The notes beneath the pieces were generated by a model. It saw only the letters and a list, made by a program, of their open reading frames with translations, did no database searches and was not told where the DNA came from. The translations under genes and the position numbers were made by a program. From Rhodospirillales bacterium (GTDB lineage: Bacteria; Pseudomonadota; Alphaproteobacteria; Rhodospirillales; Casp-alpha2), in NCBI GenBank assembly GCA_017644185.1, contig JAEPMA010000005.1, positions 1 through 64,000 of the forward strand: DNA of 64,000 bases, in the 5' to 3' direction. Shown here piece after piece: positions 50,312 through 60,618 of this stretch (position 1 is its first letter; the number at the start of each line of letters is the position of its first letter).

Positions 50312-51113
50312 GCTGACGCAAGCCGTATTTCTTGCGGTCACGATACTCGGTCTGCAGGCGGTGCCGGTAAAGAGCGAGCTCAAGTTTGATCGTGTCCAGG
50401 CTCTCGAGGCATCTCAATCTTCAATCGGGAACCGGCTTGGCGATTATCATTTTGTCGACACGAACAATAAACCTGTTTCCCTCGTCTCTTACCTGAACAA
50501 ACCCTTGGTGATTAGCCTTGTCTACACAAGTTGCGCCGACATCTGTCCGATGGTTTCGGAAACTTTGGCCAATGCGGTGGACGTTGCTCGTGATGCTTTC
50601 GGCGACGGGAGTTTCAACGTTGTCAGCATCGGGTTCGATGCACGGAACGACACCCCAAACCGCATGCGCTCCTACGCCGCATCTCACGGCATCAGTATTT
50701 CCGGATGGACATTTTTGAGCGGGGATGCCGCAACCGTAGACCGTTTATCGCGTGATCTCGGTTTCACATTTCGGCCATCGCCCCAGGGCTTCGACCATCT
50801 TTCCCAGACCTCGGTTATCGATACCGACGGACGCGTATATCGGCATATTTACGGGGCGGATTTCGAAACGCCGCTGCTGGTTGAGCCGCTCAAACAGTTG
50901 ATCTACGGGGGGCGCATCGAAATGACCAGCATCGACGGCCTGATCAATCGCGTGAAACTGTTTTGCACGCTTTATGACCCGGCCAGCGGAAAGTACCGGT
51001 TCGATTATTCAATCTTCATTGCCATCGTGATGGGGGCACTCAGCTTGTCCGGGATTGGGATCGTGATCGCACGGGCATTGATCGCACAAAGGCGTGCCTC
51101 CCGGCATGCGTAA
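50298..51113 (+). CDS. Sco1/SenC copper chaperone with C-terminal membrane helix
   Basis: 271 residues from a TTG start with AAGGAGG seven bases upstream, overlapping the ctaB end. The thioredoxin-like Sco domain has the copper-binding C79-xxx-C83 (TSCADICPM) and the downstream histidine in RVYRHIYGADF. A C-terminal membrane helix (about 235-262) is an unusual addition. Sco proteins insert copper into the CuA site of subunit II. SenC genes also occur next to sNOR-type enzymes, so its presence is consistent with either CuA oxidase or CuA NO reductase. Confidence 0.92.
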   Translation: MPGYRLTQAVFLAVTILGLQAVPVKSELKFDRVQALEASQSSIGNRLGDYHFVDTNNKPVSLVSYLNKPLVISLVYTSCADICPMVSETLANAVDVARDAFGDGSFNVVSIGFDARNDTPNRMRSYAASHGISISGWTFLSGDAATVDRLSRDLGFTFRPSPQGFDHLSQTSVIDTDGRVYRHIYGADFETPLLVEPLKQLIYGGRIEMTSIDGLINRVKLFCTLYDPASGKYRFDYSIFIAIVMGALSLSGIGIVIARALIAQRRASRHA

Positions 51114-51137
51114 GAATTCCACCATCGGAGCGTGTGA

Positions 51138-52709
51138 ATGAAAGCCCTTCAATCGGTAATCCGGACGCCGTTCATGTGGGTGGAGGGCTGGTTAGATTGG
51201 GCCTTCGGTCCCCGCTGGAACCCGATGTATTACCTCGGCGGCCTCGGCTTTTTCTATTTCTGGATCGTCGCCGTCTCCGGACTATACGTTTACGTATTCT
51301 TTGATACCGGACTGACCGAAGCCTACGAGTCCGTTGAGAGTCTCACGCACAGCCAGTGGTACTTGGGGGGCGTCATGCGCTCCCTGCACCGCTACGCTTC
51401 AGATGCGTTGGTGGTCATGATGGTTCTCCACATCATCCGGGAATTCGCTTTCGACCACTACCGCGGACCCCGTTCATTTTCTTGGATAACCGGGGTGCCG
51501 ATGACCTGGCTCGTCATCGCGGCTGGGGTTACAGGATACTGGTTGGTATGGGATGAACTGGGGCAGTACGTCGCAGTCAGGTCCTCGGAATGGCTGGATT
51601 GGCTACCAATCTTCGGCGAGCCGATCGCCCGCAATTTCATGCACGAGGGCAGTCTCGACGACCGGTTCTTCACTTTGCTTATTTTTCTGCATATCGCGGT
51701 GCCGTTGATCCTTCTTCTCGTGATGTGGATCCACTTGCAACGCGTCAGCTATGCCAAATGGAAGCCGGCACGGGGGCTTGCGCTTGGAACGCTGGCGATG
51801 CTGCTGGTTCTGTCGTTCGTTCAGCCGGCAGTGAGCCACGGGCCGGCGAACCTCGATCGTGTACCACTTCTACTGGACCTTGATTGGTATTACCTGTTCG
51901 CATATCCGCTGGTGGATGAATGGGGCGCGGGTACGGTCTGGATGATCGCGTTCGTCGGAACCTTCGCGCTGATGCTTATGCCATGGCTGCCGCCCCGGCG
52001 CAGACGCCCGGCCGCCGTGATCGATCTCGATAACTGCAATGGTTGCACACGTTGCGCCAACGACTGTCCATTCAGTGCGATTACGATGGTTCCACGTACC
52101 GATCATCAACCGTTTGAGCAGCAGGCGAAAGTCGATCCGGATCTTTGCGTGAGTTGCGGAATCTGCGTCGGGGCATGTCCGACGGCGATGCCATTCCGCG
52201 TGTCCAGTGACTTGGTGCCGGGTATCGACCTGCCGGAGCTCACCGCACGGCAATTGAGAGACAAAATACATACGCTTGCGGAAAAACTGGAAGGGCATTC
52301 CCGCGTCCTGATTATCGGCTGCAAGCATGGCATTCAGAGCAGAAAGCTGGTCGGGGACAATCGCGTCGCGATCGATCTGCCTTGCGCGGGCATGCTGCCG
52401 CCGCCCTATATCGATTACGTGCTTTCGAAAGACCTGGCTGATGGTGTCGCCGTGGTCGGTTGCCGTGCGGGAGAGTGCCAATACCGATTGGGCCAGGAGT
52501 GGAGCGAAGACCGCTTCGAGCGTAGGCGTGACCCCAACCTCCGTAAACGCGTGCCGAGAGAACGACTGGCGCGGATATGGCGCGCACCGGTGGAATGGCG
52601 CCGAGCGTTGGCGGACATCGAAGTGTTTCAGCAAAATCTGACACGCCTTGCCGACCAATCGGAAACGGCAGGGGTGAAGCTTACGAAACGAAAGGAGCCG
52701 CAGTCATGA
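51138..52709 (+). CDS. Cytochrome b - two [4Fe-4S] ferredoxin - FlpD/MvhD fusion protein
   Basis: 523 residues. Residues 1-285 form a cytochrome b/b6 N-terminal domain with two H-x13-H pairs (H84/H98, H185/H199) for two b hemes. Residues 296-350 carry two [4Fe-4S] motifs (C300, C303, C306, C310; C337, C340, C343, C347). Residues about 388-490 resemble the delta subunit (MvhD/FlpD) of methyl-viologen hydrogenases: GCKHG (C395), LPCAGMLPP (C416), GCRAGECQYR (C442, C447). Such a link between quinone-reactive hemes and a flavin-partner iron-sulfur module is rare. It could pass electrons between the quinone pool and a cytoplasmic partner, and in this operon perhaps to the NO reductase. Confidence 0.88.
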   Translation: MKALQSVIRTPFMWVEGWLDWAFGPRWNPMYYLGGLGFFYFWIVAVSGLYVYVFFDTGLTEAYESVESLTHSQWYLGGVMRSLHRYASDALVVMMVLHIIREFAFDHYRGPRSFSWITGVPMTWLVIAAGVTGYWLVWDELGQYVAVRSSEWLDWLPIFGEPIARNFMHEGSLDDRFFTLLIFLHIAVPLILLLVMWIHLQRVSYAKWKPARGLALGTLAMLLVLSFVQPAVSHGPANLDRVPLLLDLDWYYLFAYPLVDEWGAGTVWMIAFVGTFALMLMPWLPPRRRRPAAVIDLDNCNGCTRCANDCPFSAITMVPRTDHQPFEQQAKVDPDLCVSCGICVGACPTAMPFRVSSDLVPGIDLPELTARQLRDKIHTLAEKLEGHSRVLIIGCKHGIQSRKLVGDNRVAIDLPCAGMLPPPYIDYVLSKDLADGVAVVGCRAGECQYRLGQEWSEDRFERRRDPNLRKRVPRERLARIWRAPVEWRRALADIEVFQQNLTRLADQSETAGVKLTKRKEPQS

Positions 52710-53227
52710 AACGGGCGTTCCGCATCATCGCCCAAGGGGTTGTCTACTGCGCTTTTGCCGTTCTTGTCGGGTATTTTTCGGCGGCACCGGCGTACCGTCT
52801 TCTTGATGATGGCGAGGCGCAGATCAAATTGAGCTTCGCTTACGGTGGAAAGCCCGTGGGGGGATGCCGGGACCGGTCGGCGGCCGAGCTCGAGGCATTG
52901 GCACCGAATATGCGCAAAGCGCAGGTTTGTTCAAGAGAGCGGGTTCCGTTGGCGATCGAGTTCGAGCTCGATGACAAGATGATTTATAAGAACGTGCTGC
53001 CCCCATCAGGTATTCATGGCGATGGTCCGTCACGAATGTACGAGAAATTCGTCATCGGCGCGGGGGAGCACAAAGTCGGGTTGAGACTGCGGACAACCGT
53101 TCGTGATCAGGGATGGGACTACATCACCCGAAGAATTGTGCGTGTCGACGCCGGGGACAATCTCGCCATCGATTTCGATCCCGTTGCCGGAGGATTCGTG
53201 ATCTCCGGTGCGAAGGGCGGAGGTTGA
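52706..53227 (+). CDS. Exported or anchored protein of unknown function
   Basis: 173 residues, MKRAFRIIAQGVVYCAFAVL, an N-terminal hydrophobic segment (about 8-27), then a soluble beta-rich domain with two cysteines (GGCRDRSA, AQVCSRERVP) that may form a disulfide. The ATG overlaps the fusion-protein stop (ATGA), with AAAGGAG upstream, so expression is coupled. No named domain was recognised. The constant position within the reductase operon suggests a role in assembly or as a periplasmic subunit. Confidence 0.65.
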   Translation: MKRAFRIIAQGVVYCAFAVLVGYFSAAPAYRLLDDGEAQIKLSFAYGGKPVGGCRDRSAAELEALAPNMRKAQVCSRERVPLAIEFELDDKMIYKNVLPPSGIHGDGPSRMYEKFVIGAGEHKVGLRLRTTVRDQGWDYITRRIVRVDAGDNLAIDFDPVAGGFVISGAKGGG

Positions 53228-53230
53228 ACA

Positions 53231-53632
53231 ATGGCTTTGATAGAATGGCGTGAAGAGTTCCGGATCGGGATCGACGCCGTCGATCATGAACATCAACAGT
53301 TGATCGAACTCATCAACCGCGCCCACAAGAGTATTGAAGTCGATGCTCCGCGCGATGTCGTCGAATTGTTCCTGGGTGAGATATTCTCAAAGATCGCAGC
53401 GCATTTCGCTCTTGAGGAGAGCGTCATGCGGCGTAGCAATTACGATCAGTACCTCGAACACAAACAAGACCATGAGGCGCTGCTGGACGATATACTGGAT
53501 ATTATTACTGAATTTGATGGCGGCGGGTTTGACCATATGTCGGAGAAGTTGTCGCATCGGCTGCGGGATTGGTTCGTCGGGCATTTTAAATCCAAGGATG
53601 CGAGATTACACAACCTGCTCGGCGTTTTCTGA
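53231..53632 (+). CDS. Bacteriohemerythrin
   Basis: 133 residues forming a four-helix hemerythrin domain. The di-iron ligands are visible: H in DAVDHEHQQLIELIN, HFALEE, HKQDHEALLDD and HFKSKD at the C-terminus. It binds oxygen or NO at a di-iron centre. In the NO reductase operon, three bases after the previous gene, NO binding, iron-centre repair or oxygen protection is a plausible task. It has no additional domain. Confidence 0.92.
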   Translation: MALIEWREEFRIGIDAVDHEHQQLIELINRAHKSIEVDAPRDVVELFLGEIFSKIAAHFALEESVMRRSNYDQYLEHKQDHEALLDDILDIITEFDGGGFDHMSEKLSHRLRDWFVGHFKSKDARLHNLLGVF

Positions 53633-53719
53633 CCGTAATTCGATGATTCGACGGCGTTTCCAGAATCCACTAAAGTTAGAAGAGTTTAGAGTGTGCGACC
53701 ATGTTTGGAGGGGGAGAGC

Positions 53720-54433
53720 ATGGCAACCCTCAGCGATGAATATCTAAAGATCGTCCGCGCACAGCCACTGTTTTCAGGGCTCGACAGCGCGATATTAGAT
53801 TTATTGCTCGGTGGCGCGGCCGTACGGACGTTCCAAAAAGGGCGCTTGCTTTTTCAACGTGGTGACCCCGCGAGTAAGTTTTTCGTTATCGTGGACGGTT
53901 GGGTGAAGATTTATCGGGATACATCCGGCGGAGAGCACGCGGTGCTCGGTGTTTTCAATAATGGAGATATGTTCGCCGAAGCCGCCGCATTTCTTGGCGG
54001 CGGTTACCCGGCAAATGCCGAAGCGATCGAAGACGTGACGCTAATCGCACTCGATTCGAAGAATTTTACGTCCGTCGTTTCGAAAGAACCGGAAGTCGCG
54101 CTGAATATGCTGGCATCGATGTCACGCCACCTGCACAGGCTGGTCCATGAAGTCGAAACCTTGAAAACCCGCTCTGCCGGCCAGCGGTTGGTGGAATTTC
54201 TTTTGCGCCGTTGCCGCGGCGTTGAGGGTGAAGCCATCGTCGATTTGCCGTACGACAAGCATCTGATTGCCGCACGGTTGGGTGTCCAGCCGGAAAGCCT
54301 GTCACGATTGTTCAATAAACTCAGAGACCACGGCGTCGAATCGGACGCGCACAAGGTATATATCAAGGACGTTGCGGCGCTTCGGGAATATTATCCATAC
54401 GAAGACGGTCTGGAAGAGCGGACTGTGGCCTGA
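53720..54433 (+). CDS. Crp/Fnr-family regulator (DNR-like), second copy
   Basis: 237 residues from the ATG giving MATLSDEYLKIVRAQPLFSG, with GGAGGGGGAGAG upstream. The effector domain (RTFQKGRLLFQRGDPASKFF) and the C-terminal HTH (HLIAARLGVQPESLSRLFNK) are complete. No N-terminal FNR cysteines are present, consistent with DNR-type heme-mediated NO sensing. It follows the hemerythrin gene by 87 bases and may belong to the reductase operon. It is a candidate for binding the shared palindromes. Confidence 0.9.
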   Translation: MATLSDEYLKIVRAQPLFSGLDSAILDLLLGGAAVRTFQKGRLLFQRGDPASKFFVIVDGWVKIYRDTSGGEHAVLGVFNNGDMFAEAAAFLGGGYPANAEAIEDVTLIALDSKNFTSVVSKEPEVALNMLASMSRHLHRLVHEVETLKTRSAGQRLVEFLLRRCRGVEGEAIVDLPYDKHLIAARLGVQPESLSRLFNKLRDHGVESDAHKVYIKDVAALREYYPYEDGLEERTVA

Positions 54434-54434
54434 C

Positions 54435-55631
54435 CTAATCACCCCGATGGGCGCGCGGCCCTGTCAGGATCGGGAAATACGTGACTACGAAAATTAGGAA
54501 TGCGCCGGCCCACGAAAGCCCGGCGAGAAGCATCCCCGAGCTATAAAATGATGGCAGTGCGGCAGGAACGACGATCCGTGTCAGTGTGCCGATTGTCACC
54601 AGTATATATGCGGCGACGATCCATTTGCTGACGACGAGCGCCCGCCCGGTGTGACCAAGTGCGGCGCGGCTCATGATCGCGAGAACCATCGTTCCGATGG
54701 CGCCTGCCGTAAGTGCATGGGTGGCGCTCGCGGATGATATCGATCCGTCCAGAATGGCATATGCTTTCAACGCCAGTCCGACGACGAGCCAGGCAAACCC
54801 TGCATGAAGCACCCAAACGATCGGCATCCCGAAGGTTCGAAGCCCGCGCCATCCTGCGAGTCTAATCCCGTTTGCCATAGCCGCCGCAGCCGCGAGCCAC
54901 CCGGTGACCGTGTCGTCGGGCGCTATGAATGCGGCGATAGTGAAGGCGGCGACAAGGAACACCCCGATCACATTTAATGGTGGCCAATTCGTGGGTAGTT
55001 TGACGAAACCGCGTTGCCGCAACGCGTTGGTCGTGAACGCCGGCACGACGCGGCCGCCAATGATGGCGATCAGCAATGCGAACATGTTGACGGCGAGGTT
55101 GTGCCCACGCGCAATCCCATCGTCCACGATCTCTAACGACTCAAGCTGATACAGCCCTTGCGCTGCGATGAACCCGCCGATAAGTGGAACAAAGATCAGG
55201 TTCCGACGAGACCATCCCTTGAGCAGTCCACCGACGACGAGAATTCCCAAAGCAGGCAGGAACAATAGATCGAGTGCCGCAACGGTAATCGCTGGGAGGT
55301 GCGCAGAGAATCCGTTACCGACCCTCCCCACGGCCCACAGCAGAACAAGCAAGCCCAATGTGTAACCGTGAACCGGTTTTGTATCCGTCCAGTTGGGAAC
55401 TGCCGTTAGCAGGAACCCGGCAAGCGCTGCTGTGCCGAAACCGAACAGCATCTCGTGCGCGTGCCAGATGTGTGGCGGGACGCCGATCGACATGCCGACA
55501 ATCTGTGCATCGGCAAAGTGGATTCCGATCCACATAAGAAACAGCAGCATGACGATGACTGCATATGCGGGGCCAAGCAGGAAAAAAGGTCTGAAACCGT
55601 ATGAGAAGAAGGTTGCGAGAAAATTTTTCAT
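54435..55631 (-). CDS. nnrS: NnrS family heme-copper membrane protein (second copy)
   Basis: 398 residues, about twelve helices, family blocks FFSYGFRPFFLLGPAYAVIV, IWHAHEMLFGFGTAALAGFL, GGRVVPAFTTNALRQRG and AGAIGTMVLAIMSRAALGHTG. It is about as long as the copy at 44212 but clearly different, so the two are not a recent duplication. It is the third gene of nirI-apbE-nnrS; its ATG overlaps the apbE stop. It ends one base from the convergent Crp/Fnr gene. Confidence 0.93.
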   Translation of the reverse strand: MKNFLATFFSYGFRPFFLLGPAYAVIVMLLFLMWIGIHFADAQIVGMSIGVPPHIWHAHEMLFGFGTAALAGFLLTAVPNWTDTKPVHGYTLGLLVLLWAVGRVGNGFSAHLPAITVAALDLLFLPALGILVVGGLLKGWSRRNLIFVPLIGGFIAAQGLYQLESLEIVDDGIARGHNLAVNMFALLIAIIGGRVVPAFTTNALRQRGFVKLPTNWPPLNVIGVFLVAAFTIAAFIAPDDTVTGWLAAAAAMANGIRLAGWRGLRTFGMPIVWVLHAGFAWLVVGLALKAYAILDGSISSASATHALTAGAIGTMVLAIMSRAALGHTGRALVVSKWIVAAYILVTIGTLTRIVVPAALPSFYSSGMLLAGLSWAGAFLIFVVTYFPILTGPRAHRGD

Positions 55632-56575
55632 GATTGTGTTCCATTTGGCACGATGTGTGCGCCAGGCACCTTCGCGAGGACGTTTGCGTGTTCGGAATCC
55701 GGTAGGATGAATAGTGCGGTGGAAAGCGCATCCGCATCTGTGGCGCGCGAGGCCGTCACGGTTACGGGAGGGCGCGCCGTTGCCGAGCGGCCGGAAGCCG
55801 GATGGAAGAGGTGATGGTGCGGTCCGTTCGTGACGAACCGGCTGCCATCTGCGCTGGATGTCGCCAAGGCACCATTAAACAACGCAGTGCGAGCCTCACC
55901 AGGAAGCCCGATTTTCCAGGGCCCGCCATTGGGGTGCCCGCCGATCGCGCGAGTCTCGCCGAGTTGTATCAAAACATTGCGCCAGCCGAGTTGACGCAAG
56001 AGATCGGCGACGCGGTCGGTGATATAGCCCTGCGCGATGCCGTTGAAGGTGAGTTTGCTTCCCGGGTCGAGACAAATTGACGAATTGTTCAACCTGATAT
56101 GGTCGGGGCCGACAAACGCGCACGTGGCGGCTACGTCGGCGCCCGCCGGGCCGAGCAGGTCAGTTGGATGCCTGCTGAAATGTCCGACATAGAGATCCCA
56201 GAGCGCTTGCACGGAGATATCAAACGCACCATGGGTAATCTCGGTGTACCAAAGCGCCCGGCGTGTCAGTGCGATCAATTCCAACGGGGCACGATGGAGA
56301 TGGCCGTCTCGATTGAGGGTCGCGAGGCTCGAATACGGGCGATAAAGGCTGAAGATCTCTTCGAGACGCTCTATCTCGTCGCGAACCGTAGCCAACATCG
56401 CATCGGTTTTGGCCCGGTCACGGCTCTCGAATACGATCCTCGCGTCCGCGCCAAGCGCGGTGCCTTTCCATTCAAGAGTCCGTTCCTTTCCGGCGATAGC
56501 GGTTGCGGGGAACGCGCAGCAACTTGCAATGATTGTGATTGCACGGCGCCTGGAGATCGGTTGGGGGTCAACCAT
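55628..56575 (-). CDS. apbE: FAD:protein FMN transferase (ApbE/NirX-like)
   Basis: 315 residues. A short twin-arginine-like export signal (SRRRAITIIASCCAFPATAI) precedes the ApbE domain: TALGADARIVFESRDRAKTD, FSLYRPYSSLATLNRDG and LTFNGIAQGYITDRVADLL, then SADGSRFVTNGP and the metal-ligand region DADALSTALFIL. The enzyme attaches FMN from FAD to a threonine of target proteins in the periplasm. The target is adjacent: NirI carries the SGATVSS acceptor motif. It overlaps nirI by eight bases. Confidence 0.93.
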   Translation of the reverse strand: MVDPQPISRRRAITIIASCCAFPATAIAGKERTLEWKGTALGADARIVFESRDRAKTDAMLATVRDEIERLEEIFSLYRPYSSLATLNRDGHLHRAPLELIALTRRALWYTEITHGAFDISVQALWDLYVGHFSRHPTDLLGPAGADVAATCAFVGPDHIRLNNSSICLDPGSKLTFNGIAQGYITDRVADLLRQLGWRNVLIQLGETRAIGGHPNGGPWKIGLPGEARTALFNGALATSSADGSRFVTNGPHHHLFHPASGRSATARPPVTVTASRATDADALSTALFILPDSEHANVLAKVPGAHIVPNGTQS

Positions 56576-58643
56576 AGTCAGCCTCCCGGTTCACGACTTC
56601 ACCTGCAGCCAACGCCAGACGCCTTTCCCGCTTTTTGCGGGCGGCGACAAGCGGGGGGCAAATGTGATCGTCCATGTAATATGTCTGGCACTCGAGACAA
56701 TAGATGCATTCGTTCGGGTTGATCTCACCGGTCGGATGAATGGCTTGGACCGTGCAACGTTCGCTGCAGATTTGACACTCCCGTCCGCATTGATGGCGTC
56801 GTCTGAGCCAGTTGAACATCCGGAGCCGTGCCGGGATGGCGAGCGCCGCGCCGAGCGGACAAAGATAGCGGCAGAAAAAGCGCTCAATGAACAATCCGGC
56901 CAACAATAGGAATGCCGCATACAGAACGAACGGCCAGTTTCTGATAAAGGACAAAGAGATCGCGGTCTTAAACGGCTCTACTTCGGATAGCACCATCGCT
57001 TCGCGGAGGGTATGCAGGGAAACGGCGAACAGGCCGATAAAAATGACGTACTTGATTGCCCAAAGTCGCTCATGAACCGCGAAAGGTACTTGCAGTTGCG
57101 GCACGCCTAACCGGCGTGCGCAGGCATTCAGGAGTTCCTGCATGGCGCCGAAGGGGCATAACCATCCGCAATAAACACCACGACCCCAGAACAGCAGGGT
57201 GACGGCAACGAACCCCCAAAGCATGAAGATAACGGGGTCGACGAGGAAATGCTCCCATTCGAACCCCTGCAGCAGGGCGTGTGCGAACGTCAGCACCTGG
57301 AGGACCGACAACTGGCCGCCGGCATACCAACCAAGCCAGACGAGAACAAAAGCCAGAAACGCGAGGCGGCCTGCATCCCGAAACTGTCGGTAACGTACGA
57401 GTTTGTCCTGAAACACGAGGACGACGGTAAGCAACGTCAGCAGGAGACCCACGCCGACGATATCCGACCGCCGATTATGCCAGATCTGCTGCCAAAGTGG
57501 CTGACCGGTAGGATTTTCGGTATCTGCCCCGGCTGATAGTACCGGCTTGATCACGTATGAGGATGGTAGCGCGTACGGAAGAGAAACCGTGTAAGTTGGA
57601 CCCGTCCCGGTGCCGGACATACTGTCGATGAATAAATCGACACGCCATGGAGACGTCGCATCGAAGCCGGTATCCGCGCCCAGCACGAATATTCCGATCT
57701 CTCTCAACTCGGGAGCGTCAACGGCCTTCAATCGCTCCAGATTGCGATAGGAGGCGGCGTGCAATGGGATAGTGTGCGCCCCTTGTATGATCTGGATGCG
57801 ATCGAACACCCCTGACTTCCGATAGTTTCGTCCTTTGAACGAATAGAACCCGTTGGCCGCGATCAAAATGGCATGATCCCCGGAACCGAGCGATGCAAGC
57901 AGTGCCTCATGCTCCCGCGTGCCCAACAAATTCCCGCCGATCAGTGGTGGTGTCAGCAATGCTGCATAGAGGGTGATGAATGAATCATCGGGGGCGGCGT
58001 CATAGCCAAGTTCACCCGGTATGTCCGCAAACCGAAATTGTTTCGATGCGACTTCACCATCATTTATGAGCTTGGGCCAACTTTTTGCTTCATAAGTGAG
58101 TCGTTCTAGTCGCGCCTCTCCGGCAGACGTGTTGCGCGCGCGGAGCACCGTCCGGGCGCCTCGGATGACGGCATCGCGAATAACGGCACTGGAAACGGTC
58201 GCGCCTGAGATCGCATCGGCGTTTTCCGGGTTGCGGCGGGCGCGCTCGACAGCGGATATCAGAACGTTCGTTCCGGCGAGACCGTCCACGAAACTCGTCA
58301 GATCATCGTCGGATACTCCGATGACAAGGATCGGCTCACTATGCTTGCGCAACATCGCGCCCTGTATAATACCGTCTGCGGATACACCGACCAGCACGTC
58401 GATGGTTTCACCGGCATAACCCGTTGAGTTGATGACACTGGCCGTCGAGAAAACATATCCGACCGTCGCGCCGGCGAATGACACTTCAGCGGCCGGCGGC
58501 GTGCCTTGATATGGCCCCGCATTCTCGGCATCCGGATAGACCGACGCCAGTTCATTTGCAGTCGGTCCAGCCACATCCGCCTTGGTCGTCGAGGTAACCA
58601 GGAGCAGGAGTATGAACAGCACTTGAAGTACGAGATGCTTCAT
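56568..58643 (-). CDS. nirI: NirI/NosR-family flavo-iron-sulfur membrane regulator
   Basis: 691 residues from the ATG giving MKHLVLQVLFILLLLVTSTT. A signal segment, a periplasmic FMN-binding domain with acceptor threonine T149 (SGATVSS), about six membrane helices with two CxxxCP motifs (YCGWLCPFG, FCRYLCPLG), and a C-terminal ferredoxin-like domain (CGRECQICSERC; CIYCLECQTYY). In denitrifiers NirI is needed for nirS expression or NirS activity, and NosR for nosZ. Because nirS is divergent and no nosZ is seen, NirI is preferred. The open frame continues upstream but without ribosome-binding site. Confidence 0.9.
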   Translation of the reverse strand: MKHLVLQVLFILLLLVTSTTKADVAGPTANELASVYPDAENAGPYQGTPPAAEVSFAGATVGYVFSTASVINSTGYAGETIDVLVGVSADGIIQGAMLRKHSEPILVIGVSDDDLTSFVDGLAGTNVLISAVERARRNPENADAISGATVSSAVIRDAVIRGARTVLRARNTSAGEARLERLTYEAKSWPKLINDGEVASKQFRFADIPGELGYDAAPDDSFITLYAALLTPPLIGGNLLGTREHEALLASLGSGDHAILIAANGFYSFKGRNYRKSGVFDRIQIIQGAHTIPLHAASYRNLERLKAVDAPELREIGIFVLGADTGFDATSPWRVDLFIDSMSGTGTGPTYTVSLPYALPSSYVIKPVLSAGADTENPTGQPLWQQIWHNRRSDIVGVGLLLTLLTVVLVFQDKLVRYRQFRDAGRLAFLAFVLVWLGWYAGGQLSVLQVLTFAHALLQGFEWEHFLVDPVIFMLWGFVAVTLLFWGRGVYCGWLCPFGAMQELLNACARRLGVPQLQVPFAVHERLWAIKYVIFIGLFAVSLHTLREAMVLSEVEPFKTAISLSFIRNWPFVLYAAFLLLAGLFIERFFCRYLCPLGAALAIPARLRMFNWLRRRHQCGRECQICSERCTVQAIHPTGEINPNECIYCLECQTYYMDDHICPPLVAARKKRERRLALAAGEVVNREADYG

Positions 58644-58718
58644 GCCGGCAATTATCCCTGTCATCACGCTCAGAACCTTGACTTCGGTTAAGCCGTCATC
58701 AGCGACAAATACCCACAA

Positions 58719-60532
<1,814 letters not shown>

Positions 60533-60550
60533 GCAGAGCTGGTTCGTGGC

Positions 60551-60588
60551 GACCGGCGGGTCTCCCATAAGTTCCCCGCCCGCCGGTC
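60551..60588 (+). terminator. Hairpin between nirS and nirE
   Basis: GACCGGCGGG pairs with CCCGCCGGTC, a 10-bp stem with an 18-base loop and no T run. It likely acts as attenuator or mRNA stabiliser so that nirS is made in excess of the heme d1 synthesis genes. Confidence 0.6.
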
Positions 60589-60618
60589 CCACACCGAAGA
60601 TTGAACAGGAAGAGCAAA

